Shown piece by piece: positions 49,682-57,387 of a stretch of 57,387 nt of DNA (its first letter is position 1; each line of letters opens with the position of its first letter). Position numbers and translations under genes: made by a program. Where the stretch lies: positions 1 to 57,387 of the forward strand of contig JBBQXS010000029.1 of the NCBI GenBank assembly GCA_038209365.1, given 5' to 3'. Source of the DNA: DASQHW01 sp038209365. GTDB lineage: Bacteria > Actinomycetota > Acidimicrobiia > IMCC26256 > PALSA-610. The notes below the pieces were generated by a model, which saw only the letters and a list, made by a program, of their open reading frames with translations, was not told the origin of the DNA and made no database searches.

Positions 49682-50415
49682 GCGCGCTGGTGTCGTACGA
49701 ACGGCTCGCCGAGCTCGAGGCCCGCCTCGGCGTCGAGTTCACGAATCGCGAGGTATTGCTGCGATCGCTCGCGCATCGATCATGGTGCGCGGAGAACGGA
49801 GAGCCGGAGTCGAACGAACGGCTCGAGTTCCTGGGCGACTCGGTGCTCGGTCTCGTCGTCACGCACTACGTGTTCGATCACTTCCCGAGCCTGCCCGAGG
49901 GGCAACTGTCGGAGGTGCGCGCCGGTGTCGTCAACGCGCAGGTCCTCGCCGAGGTCGCATTCGAGCTCGACCTCGGCGCCCATCTGCTGCTCGGCAAGGG
50001 TGAGGACGCGGCGGGCGGACGCTCGAAGCAGTCCATCCTCGCCGATGCGTTCGAAGCGGTGGTCGCCGCCGTGTACATCGACCGCGGTTTCGGGATCGCC
50101 CGCGACGTCGTACTCGGTTGTCTGCAGGACCGCATCGCGGAGGCGGCGGCCGGTCCGGGCGGGCGCGATTACAAGACGCGCCTGCAGGAGATCACCGCTG
50201 CCCGCACCCTCGGCCGTCCGCGCTATGTGGTGCGCGACGAGGGCCCGGATCATGCCAAGCACTTCTTCGCGGCGGTCTACGTGACCGACCGCCTGTACGG
50301 GGAAGGCGAAGGGCGCTCCAAGAAGCAGGCCGAGCAGGCGGCCGCGTGGGTGGCGTGGACCCGTCTCCAGGAAGAGACGGGCGAGCAGGGGGACGACGAT
50401 GCCGGAGCTGCCTGA
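49678..50415 (+). CDS. rnc: ribonuclease III
   Basis: A protein of 245 residues. The signature NERLEFLGDSVL near 46, the second acidic site DAFEAVVAAVYID near 122, and a C-terminal double-stranded RNA-binding domain (DYKTRLQEITAARTLG ... GRSKKQAEQAAAWVAW) are present. It processes rRNA precursors and cuts structured RNA. The GTG overlaps the ACP-like stop (GTGA). Its own 3' end overlaps mutM by 17 nt. Confidence 0.95.
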   Translation: MSALVSYERLAELEARLGVEFTNREVLLRSLAHRSWCAENGEPESNERLEFLGDSVLGLVVTHYVFDHFPSLPEGQLSEVRAGVVNAQVLAEVAFELDLGAHLLLGKGEDAAGGRSKQSILADAFEAVVAAVYIDRGFGIARDVVLGCLQDRIAEAAAGPGGRDYKTRLQEITAARTLGRPRYVVRDEGPDHAKHFFAAVYVTDRLYGEGEGRSKKQAEQAAAWVAWTRLQEETGEQGDDDAGAA

Positions 50416-51238
50416 GGTCGAGGTGTTGCGCCGCGATCTCGACAAGGAGATCGTCGGCAAGAAGATCAAGTCGGTCGAGGTGACCGGGACCCGTTCGGTC
50501 CGGCGTCATCGCAACAAGAAGGAATTCATCGGCCTGCTCGAGGGCCGCAAGATCACATCTGTGCAGCGGCGTGGCAAGTACCTCATCGTGCGCCTCGACG
50601 GCGCGGAAGCACTCGTGATCCATCTCGGCATGTCGGGACAGCTGTTGCGCGCGAAGACGGCACGCGAGAAGCCGCCGAAGCACACACACGTCGTGATCAC
50701 CTTCACGCAAGGCGGCCTGTTGCGCTTCGTCGATCCGCGGACCTTCGGCGAGATGTTCGTCACGAAGTACGACGATCTCGAAGAGCAGGTCGAGGAGCTC
50801 GCGCACCTCGGGCTCGACCCGCTCGAGACCGCGATGTCCTGGGACCTCTTCGGACGCTTGCTCGCCGAGAAGAAGGCGCGCCTCAAGAGCCTCCTGATGG
50901 ATCAGAAGTTCATCGCCGGGATCGGCAACGTCTACAGCGACGAGATCCTGTTCAACGCCGGGCTGAAATGGGACCGGATGAGCGACTCGTTGTCGCAGCA
51001 GGAGGTGCGGCGCCTCTATCGGGCGATCTCCGAGACCTTGCAGGACGCGGTGAAATACCGGGGCTCGTCACTGGCCGACGAGCAGTACGTCGACCTGTTC
51101 GGCCAGCCCGGCGAATTTCAGCACTACCACCAGGTGTACGACAAGGAAGGCGCGCCCTGTCAGCGCTGCCGACGGCCGCTGCGGCGAGCCCGCTTCTCCA
51201 ACCGCTCGACGTTCTTCTGCGAGGCATGCCAGGTCTAG
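50399..51238 (+). CDS. mutM: formamidopyrimidine-DNA glycosylase
   Basis: A protein of 279 residues. The mature N-terminus PELPEVEVL supplies catalytic proline and glutamate, RRGKYLIV holds the conserved lysine, and FIAGIGNVYSDEILF is the helix-two-turn-helix. CQRC...RSTFFCEACQ forms the zinc finger with its lesion-reading arginine. It removes oxidised purines. The start lies inside the end of rnc, so the two are translated together. The tail overlaps acyP by 13 nt. Confidence 0.95.
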   Translation: MPELPEVEVLRRDLDKEIVGKKIKSVEVTGTRSVRRHRNKKEFIGLLEGRKITSVQRRGKYLIVRLDGAEALVIHLGMSGQLLRAKTAREKPPKHTHVVITFTQGGLLRFVDPRTFGEMFVTKYDDLEEQVEELAHLGLDPLETAMSWDLFGRLLAEKKARLKSLLMDQKFIAGIGNVYSDEILFNAGLKWDRMSDSLSQQEVRRLYRAISETLQDAVKYRGSSLADEQYVDLFGQPGEFQHYHQVYDKEGAPCQRCRRPLRRARFSNRSTFFCEACQV

Positions 51239-51516
51239 CGCGGTCCGAAGTCGCGCGCGTTCGTATCGTCGTGAGCGGGCGGGTGCAGGGCGTGTTCTTC
51301 CGTGACGCGTGTCGCGAAGTCGCCCGTGCCGAGCGTCTGGCGGGATGGGTGCGCAATCGCGGGGATGGTGCGGTCGAAGTCGAGCTCGAGGGACCGCAAT
51401 CGGCGATCGATCGGGTCGTCGCGTGGTGTCACGACGGCCCACCCCGTGCCCGCGTCGAGCACGTCGACGTGACGCCGATCCCGGCGGTGGGCGAACGCGC
51501 GTTTCGCATCCGGTAG
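51226..51516 (+). CDS. acyP: acylphosphatase
   Basis: A protein of 96 residues. IVVSGRVQGVFFRDACREVA contains the phosphate-binding loop and arginine, and LAGWVRNRGDGAVEVELEG the catalytic asparagine. It hydrolyses acyl phosphates, the same kind of molecule that PlsX produces upstream. The ATG at 51226 overlaps mutM, but no strong ribosome binding site is seen and a few N-terminal residues could be lost. In mycobacteria acyP likewise lies beside smc. Confidence 0.9.
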   Translation: MPGLARSEVARVRIVVSGRVQGVFFRDACREVARAERLAGWVRNRGDGAVEVELEGPQSAIDRVVAWCHDGPPRARVEHVDVTPIPAVGERAFRIR

Positions 51517-51584
51517 ATGACCGGTCCCGGTCCGCCAGGTGACGGGGCGCGCCCCCTACGCTCTCGTGCGGAGAGGGGGCCCCG

Positions 51585-54500
51585 TTGTTCCTCAAGTCAT
51601 TGACGTTGAAGGGCTTCAAGTCCTTCGCGGACAAGACCACGCTCGACTTCGAGCCGGGCGTCTGTGTCGTCGTCGGCCCGAACGGCTCGGGAAAATCCAA
51701 CATCGTCGATTCGGTCGCCTGGGTGCTCGGCGCGCAAGGGGCGAGAGCGCTGCGCGGCGGGAAGATGGACGACGTCATCTTTGCGGGCACGTCCGACCGC
51801 CCCGCGCTCGGGCGCGCCGAGGTCTCGCTGACCATCGACAACAGTGCCCACCTGCTGCCAATCGAGTTCTCCGAGGTGACCATCACCCGGATGCTCTTCC
51901 GCACCGGCGAGTCCGAGTACATGATCAACGGCGCGCCATGCCGGCTGCTCGACATCCAAGAGCTGCTGTCCGATACGGGCATCGGTCGCCAACAGCACGT
52001 CATCGTCGGGCAGGGCCAGCTCGACGCCGTCCTCAACGCGCGTCCCGAGGATCGCCGGGCGATCATCGAAGAGGCGGCGGGCATCCTCAAGTTCCGCAAG
52101 CGCAAGGAGAAGGCCGAGCGCCGGCTCGACGCGACCGAGGGCAATCTGTTGCGGCTCACCGATTTGCTGCGCGAGGTCCGTCGCCAGCTGCGGCCCCTCG
52201 AACGACAGGCCGACGCCGCGCGGCGCCACGACGGCATCGTCGCTGAGCTCAACGCGGTGCGTCTCCATCTCGCGGGCCGCGAGATCGACCAGCTGCGAAG
52301 TCGCGAGCGCAAGCGCGCCGATGCGCGCGGCGATCTCGCGCAAGCAGAACAGGATGTGCGAGTCCGGCTCCGCACGCTCGACACCGAGGTGATGGACGCC
52401 GAGCACGCGCTCGCGATCCCGGGTGACGACGACGTCGCCGACCTCCTGGCGCGAACTGTCGCGTTGCGGGAGCGAAGCCGCGGGCTCGTCAACCTCGTCG
52501 CCGAGCGTACGCGCGGACTCGAGCGCGAGCTGACCGCCGTCGCGGACGAAGGCGTCGTCGAGTCGTTGGTCGACGAGGCCGCGCACCTGCGCGACCAGCT
52601 CACCGCGGTCGATGCCGACTTCGACGCACTTGCGCCGACCCGCGCCGAGGTCGACGCCGCCGAGGCGCGCGTTGCCTCGCTCGTGCACGGACCGTCGGTC
52701 GGCGAGGCCGAAGCGACCTTCCAGGGCGCACGGCGCGATGTCGACGAGCTCGTGGAACGGAGCGCGAGCGTCCGGCGCGAGCTCCTCCAGACGCGTGACA
52801 CGCTGGCGCGTACCGACGACGAGCGCGAGGCGTTGACGCCGGCGATCGCCGAAGCCGATGCCGCCGACACCGAGGCGGCACGGGTCCGCGACGAGCTCGA
52901 ATCCCGAGCCGCGGTGGCACGAGAGCTGACCTCCGAAGGCCGGGAGTTGCGCGCCGCCGAAGAGGCCGTGCAGACGGCCGACATGGCATGGCGCGACGCC
53001 GAGTCCGAGGCTTCTCGTTGGCGGGCGCGCGCCGAGATGCTTGCGTCGGCACTCGACGAGGCCCACGCGGCGGCCGGGGGCGAGCATCTCGCCGACCTCG
53101 ACGGTGTGCTCGGGCCGCTCGTCGACCTGCTCGAGACCGACGATGGGGTCGAGGTCGCGGTCGCGGCCGCGCTGGGCGACGCCCTCCAGGCGATCGTCGT
53201 CGAAGGCGAGCCGGCGGCACGTGCGGCGGTCGAGCGCTTGAAGCGCGGCGACCGGCACGCGCTGATGCTCGTCGCCGAGGGGCGTGCACGTGGCGTGCAG
53301 ATCTCGTTCGCGCCGGCGCACACCCGTCCACTCGGCGCGTGCGTTCGCGGTCTGCGCGAGGGCCTCGATCCTGTGCTGGCGCGATTGTTTGCACCCTTCG
53401 TGCTCGTCGACGGTGGTTGGGAGCAGGCACTCGATGTCGCGCTCGCGAACCCGGGCGTGATCGCCGTCACGCGCGAGGGCGACCGTTTCGGCGGCCCGAG
53501 CCCGTGGCGGGCGGGACCGCCCGGATCCTCGGTCGTCACCCCGGCCGCGCTCGCCGACGCGTCGACGCGCGCGAATGACGCCGAAGCCGGGCGCAACGAC
53601 GCCGCCGCGCAGGTCGACGCGGCGCGCCAGCGGCTCGCTGCCGCGCGGCGCGCCGAGCTCGTCGCGGCCGAGGACGAACGGCGTCGCCGCGCCGAGCTTG
53701 AGCACCTCGTCGCCCGTGCGGCCCAGCTGCGGCGCGACGTCGAGGTCCGCGCCGCGTCACTCGACGAGCGACACGCCGTGCTCTCGGCGCGTCTCACCGA
53801 GCTCGAAGGAGAGATCGCCTCCCTGCCCGATGCCGAGGTCGCGGCCCGGGGCCGCCTCGCACGGGCCGAACAGTCGCGCGACGACGCGCGGACGCGTCGC
53901 AACGAGTACGAGCGACTTCGCGCGCAGTCTGCGGCGCTGCGGCGGGACTTCGACATGCGGGGCGCCGCGGTCGAGGAACGGCGTGCCGTCCTCGGAGCCC
54001 GCCTCGTCGAGGTCGAGGCCCGGCTCGCGGCCCGGCCCGACGAAGAGGCAAAGGCCCGCGCCCGGCGCGGCCGGCTCGAGGATCGGCGGTCGGCGATCAC
54101 CGAGCTCACGATCCGTCTCCGCGACCGCGCCACCGAGGTCGAAGCCCTCGCCGAGCGCCTCCAGCGGCGTCGCCGCGCGCAATCGGAGGCCGCACGCGAG
54201 GCCGGACGACAGCTCGACGGATTGCGGGTCCAGCGGGCCGCCGCCGAGAAGGACCTGGCCAAGCTGCGGGAGCGCGCCGGCCGGCTCGAGATCGAGGAAG
54301 CCGAGATCCGGCTTCGCTTGGAACAGGCGATCGAATCCGTCCGTCGCGAGCACGACTGCGAGCCCGATGTCGCGGTCGCGGCCCCGCCGCCCGAGGTGCC
54401 CGACGGGGCGTCCCTGCCGGCCCGGGCGCGCGAGCTGGAGCGCGACCTGCGACTCATGGGTCCGATCAACCCGCTCGCGCTCTCCGAGTACGACGCGCTG

Positions 54501-55076
54501 TTGGAACGCCACGAATTCCTGCAACAACAGCTCGACGACGTGAAGAACACACGCCGCGAGCTGACGCGCGTCATCAAGACCGTCGACGAGGAGATCGTGC
54601 GCGTCTTCGAGATCGCGTTCGCGGACGTCGCGCGCAACTTCTCCGAGCTGTTCTCGATGCTCTTCCCGGGTGGCTCCGGTCGACTCGTGCTGACGAATCC
54701 CGAGGACATGTTGCACACCGGCATCGAGATGGAAGCGCGCCCGTCGGGGAAGATGGTCCGGCGGTTGTCGTTGCTGTCCGGTGGTGAGCGGTCACTCGCG
54801 GCGCTCGCCTATCTCTTCGGCGTCTTCCGCGCGCGGCCGTCGCCCTTCTACCTGATGGACGAGGTCGAGGCTGCACTCGACGACGTGAACCTGCATCGTT
54901 TCCTCGATCTCCTCCATGAGTTCCGCAACGAGGCGCAGCTACTGGTCGTCTCCCACCAGAAGCGCACGATGGAGGCCGCCGACGTGCTCTATGGCGTGTC
55001 GATGCCACCGGGTGGTTCGAGCCGCGTCGTCAGTCAGCGGATCAACGACCTGCAGTTCGAGGACTCGCCCGCGTAG
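51585..55076 (+). CDS. smc: chromosome segregation protein SMC
   Basis: A protein of 1163 residues. The N-terminal head has KGFKSFADKTTLDF and Walker A GPNGSGKSNI. A coiled coil (about 165-480) leads to the hinge (about 485-640; DLDGVLGPLVDLLETDDGVE), and a second coiled coil (about 650-980) to the C-terminal head with LSGGERSLAAL and Walker B FYLMDEVEAALDD. It condenses and resolves chromosomes together with ScpA/ScpB, which are not in the window. The TTG start follows GAGAGGGGG; a TACGCT box lies about 23 nt upstream. Confidence 0.96.
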   Translation: MFLKSLTLKGFKSFADKTTLDFEPGVCVVVGPNGSGKSNIVDSVAWVLGAQGARALRGGKMDDVIFAGTSDRPALGRAEVSLTIDNSAHLLPIEFSEVTITRMLFRTGESEYMINGAPCRLLDIQELLSDTGIGRQQHVIVGQGQLDAVLNARPEDRRAIIEEAAGILKFRKRKEKAERRLDATEGNLLRLTDLLREVRRQLRPLERQADAARRHDGIVAELNAVRLHLAGREIDQLRSRERKRADARGDLAQAEQDVRVRLRTLDTEVMDAEHALAIPGDDDVADLLARTVALRERSRGLVNLVAERTRGLERELTAVADEGVVESLVDEAAHLRDQLTAVDADFDALAPTRAEVDAAEARVASLVHGPSVGEAEATFQGARRDVDELVERSASVRRELLQTRDTLARTDDEREALTPAIAEADAADTEAARVRDELESRAAVARELTSEGRELRAAEEAVQTADMAWRDAESEASRWRARAEMLASALDEAHAAAGGEHLADLDGVLGPLVDLLETDDGVEVAVAAALGDALQAIVVEGEPAARAAVERLKRGDRHALMLVAEGRARGVQISFAPAHTRPLGACVRGLREGLDPVLARLFAPFVLVDGGWEQALDVALANPGVIAVTREGDRFGGPSPWRAGPPGSSVVTPAALADASTRANDAEAGRNDAAAQVDAARQRLAAARRAELVAAEDERRRRAELEHLVARAAQLRRDVEVRAASLDERHAVLSARLTELEGEIASLPDAEVAARGRLARAEQSRDDARTRRNEYERLRAQSAALRRDFDMRGAAVEERRAVLGARLVEVEARLAARPDEEAKARARRGRLEDRRSAITELTIRLRDRATEVEALAERLQRRRRAQSEAAREAGRQLDGLRVQRAAAEKDLAKLRERAGRLEIEEAEIRLRLEQAIESVRREHDCEPDVAVAAPPPEVPDGASLPARARELERDLRLMGPINPLALSEYDALLERHEFLQQQLDDVKNTRRELTRVIKTVDEEIVRVFEIAFADVARNFSELFSMLFPGGSGRLVLTNPEDMLHTGIEMEARPSGKMVRRLSLLSGGERSLAALAYLFGVFRARPSPFYLMDEVEAALDDVNLHRFLDLLHEFRNEAQLLVVSHQKRTMEAADVLYGVSMPPGGSSRVVSQRINDLQFEDSPA

Positions 55077-55078
55077 TC

Positions 55079-56059
55079 ATGCTCCTGGCAGCGGCCGACC
55101 CGTGCGGCGCGCAGCGGCGCGTCTGGCTGTGCCATTGGGTCGACAACTGGACCGACAATCGCACTGCCACCGACGTGGCGCGGTGGGCCTCGCCGTGGTT
55201 GAGCATTTTGCTCATCGTGCTCGCGGCGCTGATCGCGAACCGGCTCTCGCGCCGGGGCGTGAGGCGGGCGGTGCGCCGGTGGGAGCTGGGAGGCCGGTTC
55301 ACCGCGCTTCGCCGCCGCGCTTCCCTGGGTGTGTTCGAGTCTGTGACGCCGGTGACGGCCGAGCGCCGGCATCAGCGTGCGGAGACCATCGGTGCGGGCT
55401 TGTCGAGCTTCGTCACGATCTTCGTGTGGATGATCGCGATCGTCTGGATGCTCGCGGTGCTCGGCGTCGAAGCCGCGACGTTGTTGACGAGCGCGGGGTT
55501 GATCGGCGTGGCTCTGGCGTTCGGCGCACAAAACCTGTTGCGCGATCTGATCGCGGGAACGTTCATCATCTTCGAGGACCAGCTCGGTGTCGGCGACGAG
55601 GTCGATCTCGGTGTCGCGTCGGGCAACGTCCAAGCCGTGACGTTGCGGAGCACGCAGCTGCGTGACCTGGAAGGCGTCGTGTGGCACGTTCCGAACGGCG
55701 AGATCCACCGCGTCGGCAACAAGTCGCAGCAGTGGTCACGCGCCGTCATCGACGTGCCGATCTCGTCACGCGCCGACCTCGACCGGGCGCGAGAGCTGAT
55801 CAAGACCACGGCTGACGAGCTCACGCACGATCCGGTGTGGCGAGAGCGCCTGATCGATGCCCCCGAGGTATGGGGCGTCGAGTCGTTCACGCTCGACACG
55901 GTGACGATCCGGCTGGTCGTCAAGACCGCTCCCGGTGAGCAGTTCGCGGTCGCTCGCGAGCTGCGCAGCCGGATGAGCCGCGCCCTCGGCGCGGCGGGTA
56001 TCGCGCTGGCGCCCGCGCCGGCGCAATCTGATGATCCGTCGCGCGAGGCCTCTGGGTAG
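55079..56059 (+). CDS. MscS-family mechanosensitive ion channel
   Basis: A protein of 326 residues. There are membrane helices at about 37-53, 105-127 and the pore helix 132-158 (LLTSAGLIGVALAFGAQNLLRDLIAG), then a cytoplasmic beta domain (IFEDQLGVGDEVDLG ... VVWHVPNGEIHRVGNKSQQW) and an alpha-beta C-terminal domain. It should release solutes on osmotic downshock. It starts 2 nt after the smc stop and is followed 9 nt later by ftsY, so it is inserted into the usual smc-ftsY pair and probably co-expressed. Confidence 0.92.
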   Translation: MLLAAADPCGAQRRVWLCHWVDNWTDNRTATDVARWASPWLSILLIVLAALIANRLSRRGVRRAVRRWELGGRFTALRRRASLGVFESVTPVTAERRHQRAETIGAGLSSFVTIFVWMIAIVWMLAVLGVEAATLLTSAGLIGVALAFGAQNLLRDLIAGTFIIFEDQLGVGDEVDLGVASGNVQAVTLRSTQLRDLEGVVWHVPNGEIHRVGNKSQQWSRAVIDVPISSRADLDRARELIKTTADELTHDPVWRERLIDAPEVWGVESFTLDTVTIRLVVKTAPGEQFAVARELRSRMSRALGAAGIALAPAPAQSDDPSREASG

Positions 56060-56062
56060 CCT
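56057..56062 (+). promoter_or_regulatory. -10 box (TAGCCT) of ftsY, overlapping the channel stop codon
   Basis: TAGCCT is followed by 6 nt and the GTG start of ftsY. Its TAG is the stop codon of the MscS gene, so ftsY may have its own leaderless transcript as well as readthrough. Confidence 0.5.
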
Positions 56063-56068
56063 CCGGGC

Positions 56069-57220
56069 GTGGTGCTCGTCATCGTCGTCATCGTCGTTGC
56101 CGTTCTGCTCGTCGCGGGTGGCGCCGCGCTGGTCATCACCCGGCGACGCGAGCAACGGGGGACGGTGCCCGGCGAACCCGTGGTCGCGCCCGCTTCCACC
56201 GCCGACCTCGACGTCGCGGTCCCCACCATCGAAGAGCTCGAGGCGTTGCTCGGAGCTCCCGCGCCGGTCGTCGAAGAAGCCCCACCCCCGCCCGCGCCGG
56301 AGATCATCGAGAAGCCACGGCTGCGCGACCGGCTCGGTCGCACCCGGAGCACGTTCGCGGGCGCGTTCGGTCGCGTGCGCGGTCGCAAGATCGACGACGA
56401 GACCTGGGACGAGCTCGAAGAGGCGCTGCTGCTCGCCGACGTCGGCATCAGCACCACCACGCGTCTCCTGGACGCGGTCCGCACACGGGCGCGGGAAGCT
56501 TCGATCAGCGAACCCGACGACCTCGTCGGCCTCATTCGTGACGAGGTGACCGTATTACTCGACGGCGACACCGCGGATCGCACACTGCACGCGCCTGCCG
56601 GCGAATCGAACGTGTGGATGTTCGTCGGCGTGAACGGCGTCGGCAAGACGACGACGATCGGCAAGCTCGCGTCGCAGCGCGTCGCGGACGGTCACCGCGT
56701 CGTGCTCGCCGCAGCCGATACGTTCCGCGCCGCGGCGGCCGATCAGCTCCAGCTGTGGGCCGAGCGGACGGGGGGGGAGATTGTGCGCGGCCAAGAGGGC
56801 GCCGATCCCGGCTCCGTGGTGTTCGACGCGATGGCTGCCGCCGCCGGCCGCGGTGCCGACCTCGTGCTCGTCGACACAGCCGGACGGTTGCACACGAAGA
56901 CCAACCTCATGGAGGAGCTGAAGAAGCTCCGCCGGATCGTTGACCGGACGCCGGGTGCATGCAAGGAGGTGTTGCTGGTCATCGACGCGTCGACGGGTCA
57001 GAACGGCCTCGTGCAGGCGAAGCAGTTCGCCGAAGCGGTCGACGTCACCGGCATCGTGCTCACGAAGCTCGATGGCACCGCGAAGGGCGGCATCGTCCTC
57101 GCGATCCAGTCGGAGCTCGGGATCCCGGTGAAGGTCGTGGGTGTCGGCGAAGGCGTCGGCGACCTCATCACGTTCGATCCCCGAGAGTTCGCGGCCGCTC
57201 TGTTCGAGGGCGATTCCTAG
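56069..57220 (+). CDS. ftsY: signal recognition particle receptor FtsY
   Basis: A protein of 383 residues. An N-terminal membrane helix (2-24) anchors it, followed by an acidic proline-rich linker (about 35-90), the N domain (RSTFAGAFGRVRGRKIDDETWDELEEALLLADVG) and the GTPase G domain: GVNGVGKTTTIGKL, DTFRAAAADQL, DTAGRLHTKTNLM and TKLDGTAKGG. It docks ribosome-SRP complexes at the membrane. A true transmembrane anchor is typical of actinobacterial FtsY. The start is supported by the -10 box 6 nt upstream. Confidence 0.96.
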   Translation: MVLVIVVIVVAVLLVAGGAALVITRRREQRGTVPGEPVVAPASTADLDVAVPTIEELEALLGAPAPVVEEAPPPPAPEIIEKPRLRDRLGRTRSTFAGAFGRVRGRKIDDETWDELEEALLLADVGISTTTRLLDAVRTRAREASISEPDDLVGLIRDEVTVLLDGDTADRTLHAPAGESNVWMFVGVNGVGKTTTIGKLASQRVADGHRVVLAAADTFRAAAADQLQLWAERTGGEIVRGQEGADPGSVVFDAMAAAAGRGADLVLVDTAGRLHTKTNLMEELKKLRRIVDRTPGACKEVLLVIDASTGQNGLVQAKQFAEAVDVTGIVLTKLDGTAKGGIVLAIQSELGIPVKVVGVGEGVGDLITFDPREFAAALFEGDS

Positions 57221-57235
57221 CGGATGGGTGCCCGG

Positions 57236-57241
57236 TAGGCT
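57236..57241 (+). promoter_or_regulatory. -10 box (TAGGCT) of ffh
   Basis: TAGGCT is followed by 9 nt and the GTG start of ffh. It is the same box as that of the response-regulator operon. Confidence 0.45.
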
Positions 57242-57250
57242 GGACACCCT

Positions 57251-57387
57251 GTGTTCGACGCACTGAGCGACCGGCTCGACGGCATCTTCTCCCGGCTGCG
57301 CAACCGCGGCCACATGACCGAGCGCGACGTCGACGAGGTGTCGCGCGAGCTGCGCGTCGCGCTCCTCGAAGCGGACGTGAACGTGCG
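57251..57387 (+). CDS. ffh: signal recognition particle protein Ffh, N-terminal part (cut by window end)
   Basis: The first 45 residues are present and open to the right. VFDALSDRLDGIFSRLRNRG and the segment ERDVDEVSRELRVALLEADV are the standard N-domain helices of Ffh/SRP54. The GTPase and M domains lie beyond the window. It is the partner of FtsY, whose stop is 30 nt upstream, so the two targeting GTPases are adjacent. Confidence 0.92.
   Translation, partial: MFDALSDRLDGIFSRLRNRGHMTERDVDEVSRELRVALLEADVNV

Noticed and set aside
51068..54724. Very long open frame antisense to smc and mutM (over 1200 codons)
   Set aside because: High GC content removes stop codons from shadow frames. The translation is low-complexity serine/arginine-rich and the sense strand encodes clear SMC motifs.
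1..57387. tRNA, rRNA, prophage or insertion sequence genes
   Set aside because: No cloverleaf-like sequence, conserved rRNA segment, integrase, transposase or capsid protein was recognised by reading.

Overview
The window looks like a piece of an uncultured, high-GC actinobacterium, most probably from the Acidimicrobiia or a neighbouring class. The main evidence is: GTG and TTG starts are common; many promoters seem to give leaderless transcripts, with a TAnnnT box ending 6 to 9 nt before the start codon; there are two F420-type luciferase-like oxidoreductases, a GTP-type PEP carboxykinase and a bPH2/SHOCT protein; and the gene order SepIVA-like, yceD, rpmF, plsX, acp, rnc, mutM, acyP, smc, ftsY, ffh matches the mycobacterial division and secretion cluster with additions. 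The taxonomic assignment is inference. The first 120 bases are C-tracts that look like a degraded contig end. No rRNA, tRNA, CRISPR array, prophage or insertion sequence was recognised.

Left part (0.1-14 kb): a membrane protein, two ACAD10/11-type phosphotransferases with a DUF6285 protein, exonuclease III, an ECF sigma factor coupled to a chimeric glyoxalase protein, a YkgJ cysteine-cluster protein, an OmpR-type two-component system leading into ribB, a lipid-type group (DUF7064-like protein, SMP-30 hydrolase, AMACR-type CoA-transferase) around a strong palindrome, then purK, a frameshifted rmuC and a LemA-like protein.

Middle (14-38 kb): an FAD oxidoreductase and epoxide-hydrolase-like enzyme, a cyclase/NB-ARC signalling ATPase, a secreted nuclease, two secreted proteins of unknown role, a UvrD2-like helicase, an HExxH peptidase, a PH-domain protein and a metal-receptor-like protein. 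A minus-strand block follows. It holds a five-gene, tightly coupled run (two LLM oxidoreductases, a methyltransferase, galT and a galactokinase paralogue with altered sugar-binding residues), then a canonical galactokinase and a HIT hydrolase. Next come a PAC2 protein, an acyl-CoA synthetase operon, a MarR regulator, a 65-bp tandem hairpin repeat and ddl.

Right part (38-57 kb): pckG, membrane proteins, rpmB with a cold-shock-like protein, then a long plus-strand housekeeping series: a FakA-like DAK2 protein, recG, rsmD, coaD, the SepIVA-like protein, yceD, rpmF, plsX, an acyl carrier protein homologue without the phosphopantetheine serine, rnc, mutM, acyP, smc, an MscS channel, ftsY and the start of ffh. 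Most of these genes overlap or nearly touch. The series joins lipid precursor synthesis, ribosome maturation, DNA repair, chromosome condensation and co-translational targeting.

The most unusual items are the LLM-methyltransferase-galT-galK operon with its variant kinase, the serine-less acyl carrier protein, the hairpin repeat element, the anti-sigma-like/glyoxalase chimera behind the ECF factor, and the very consistent leaderless promoter signature.
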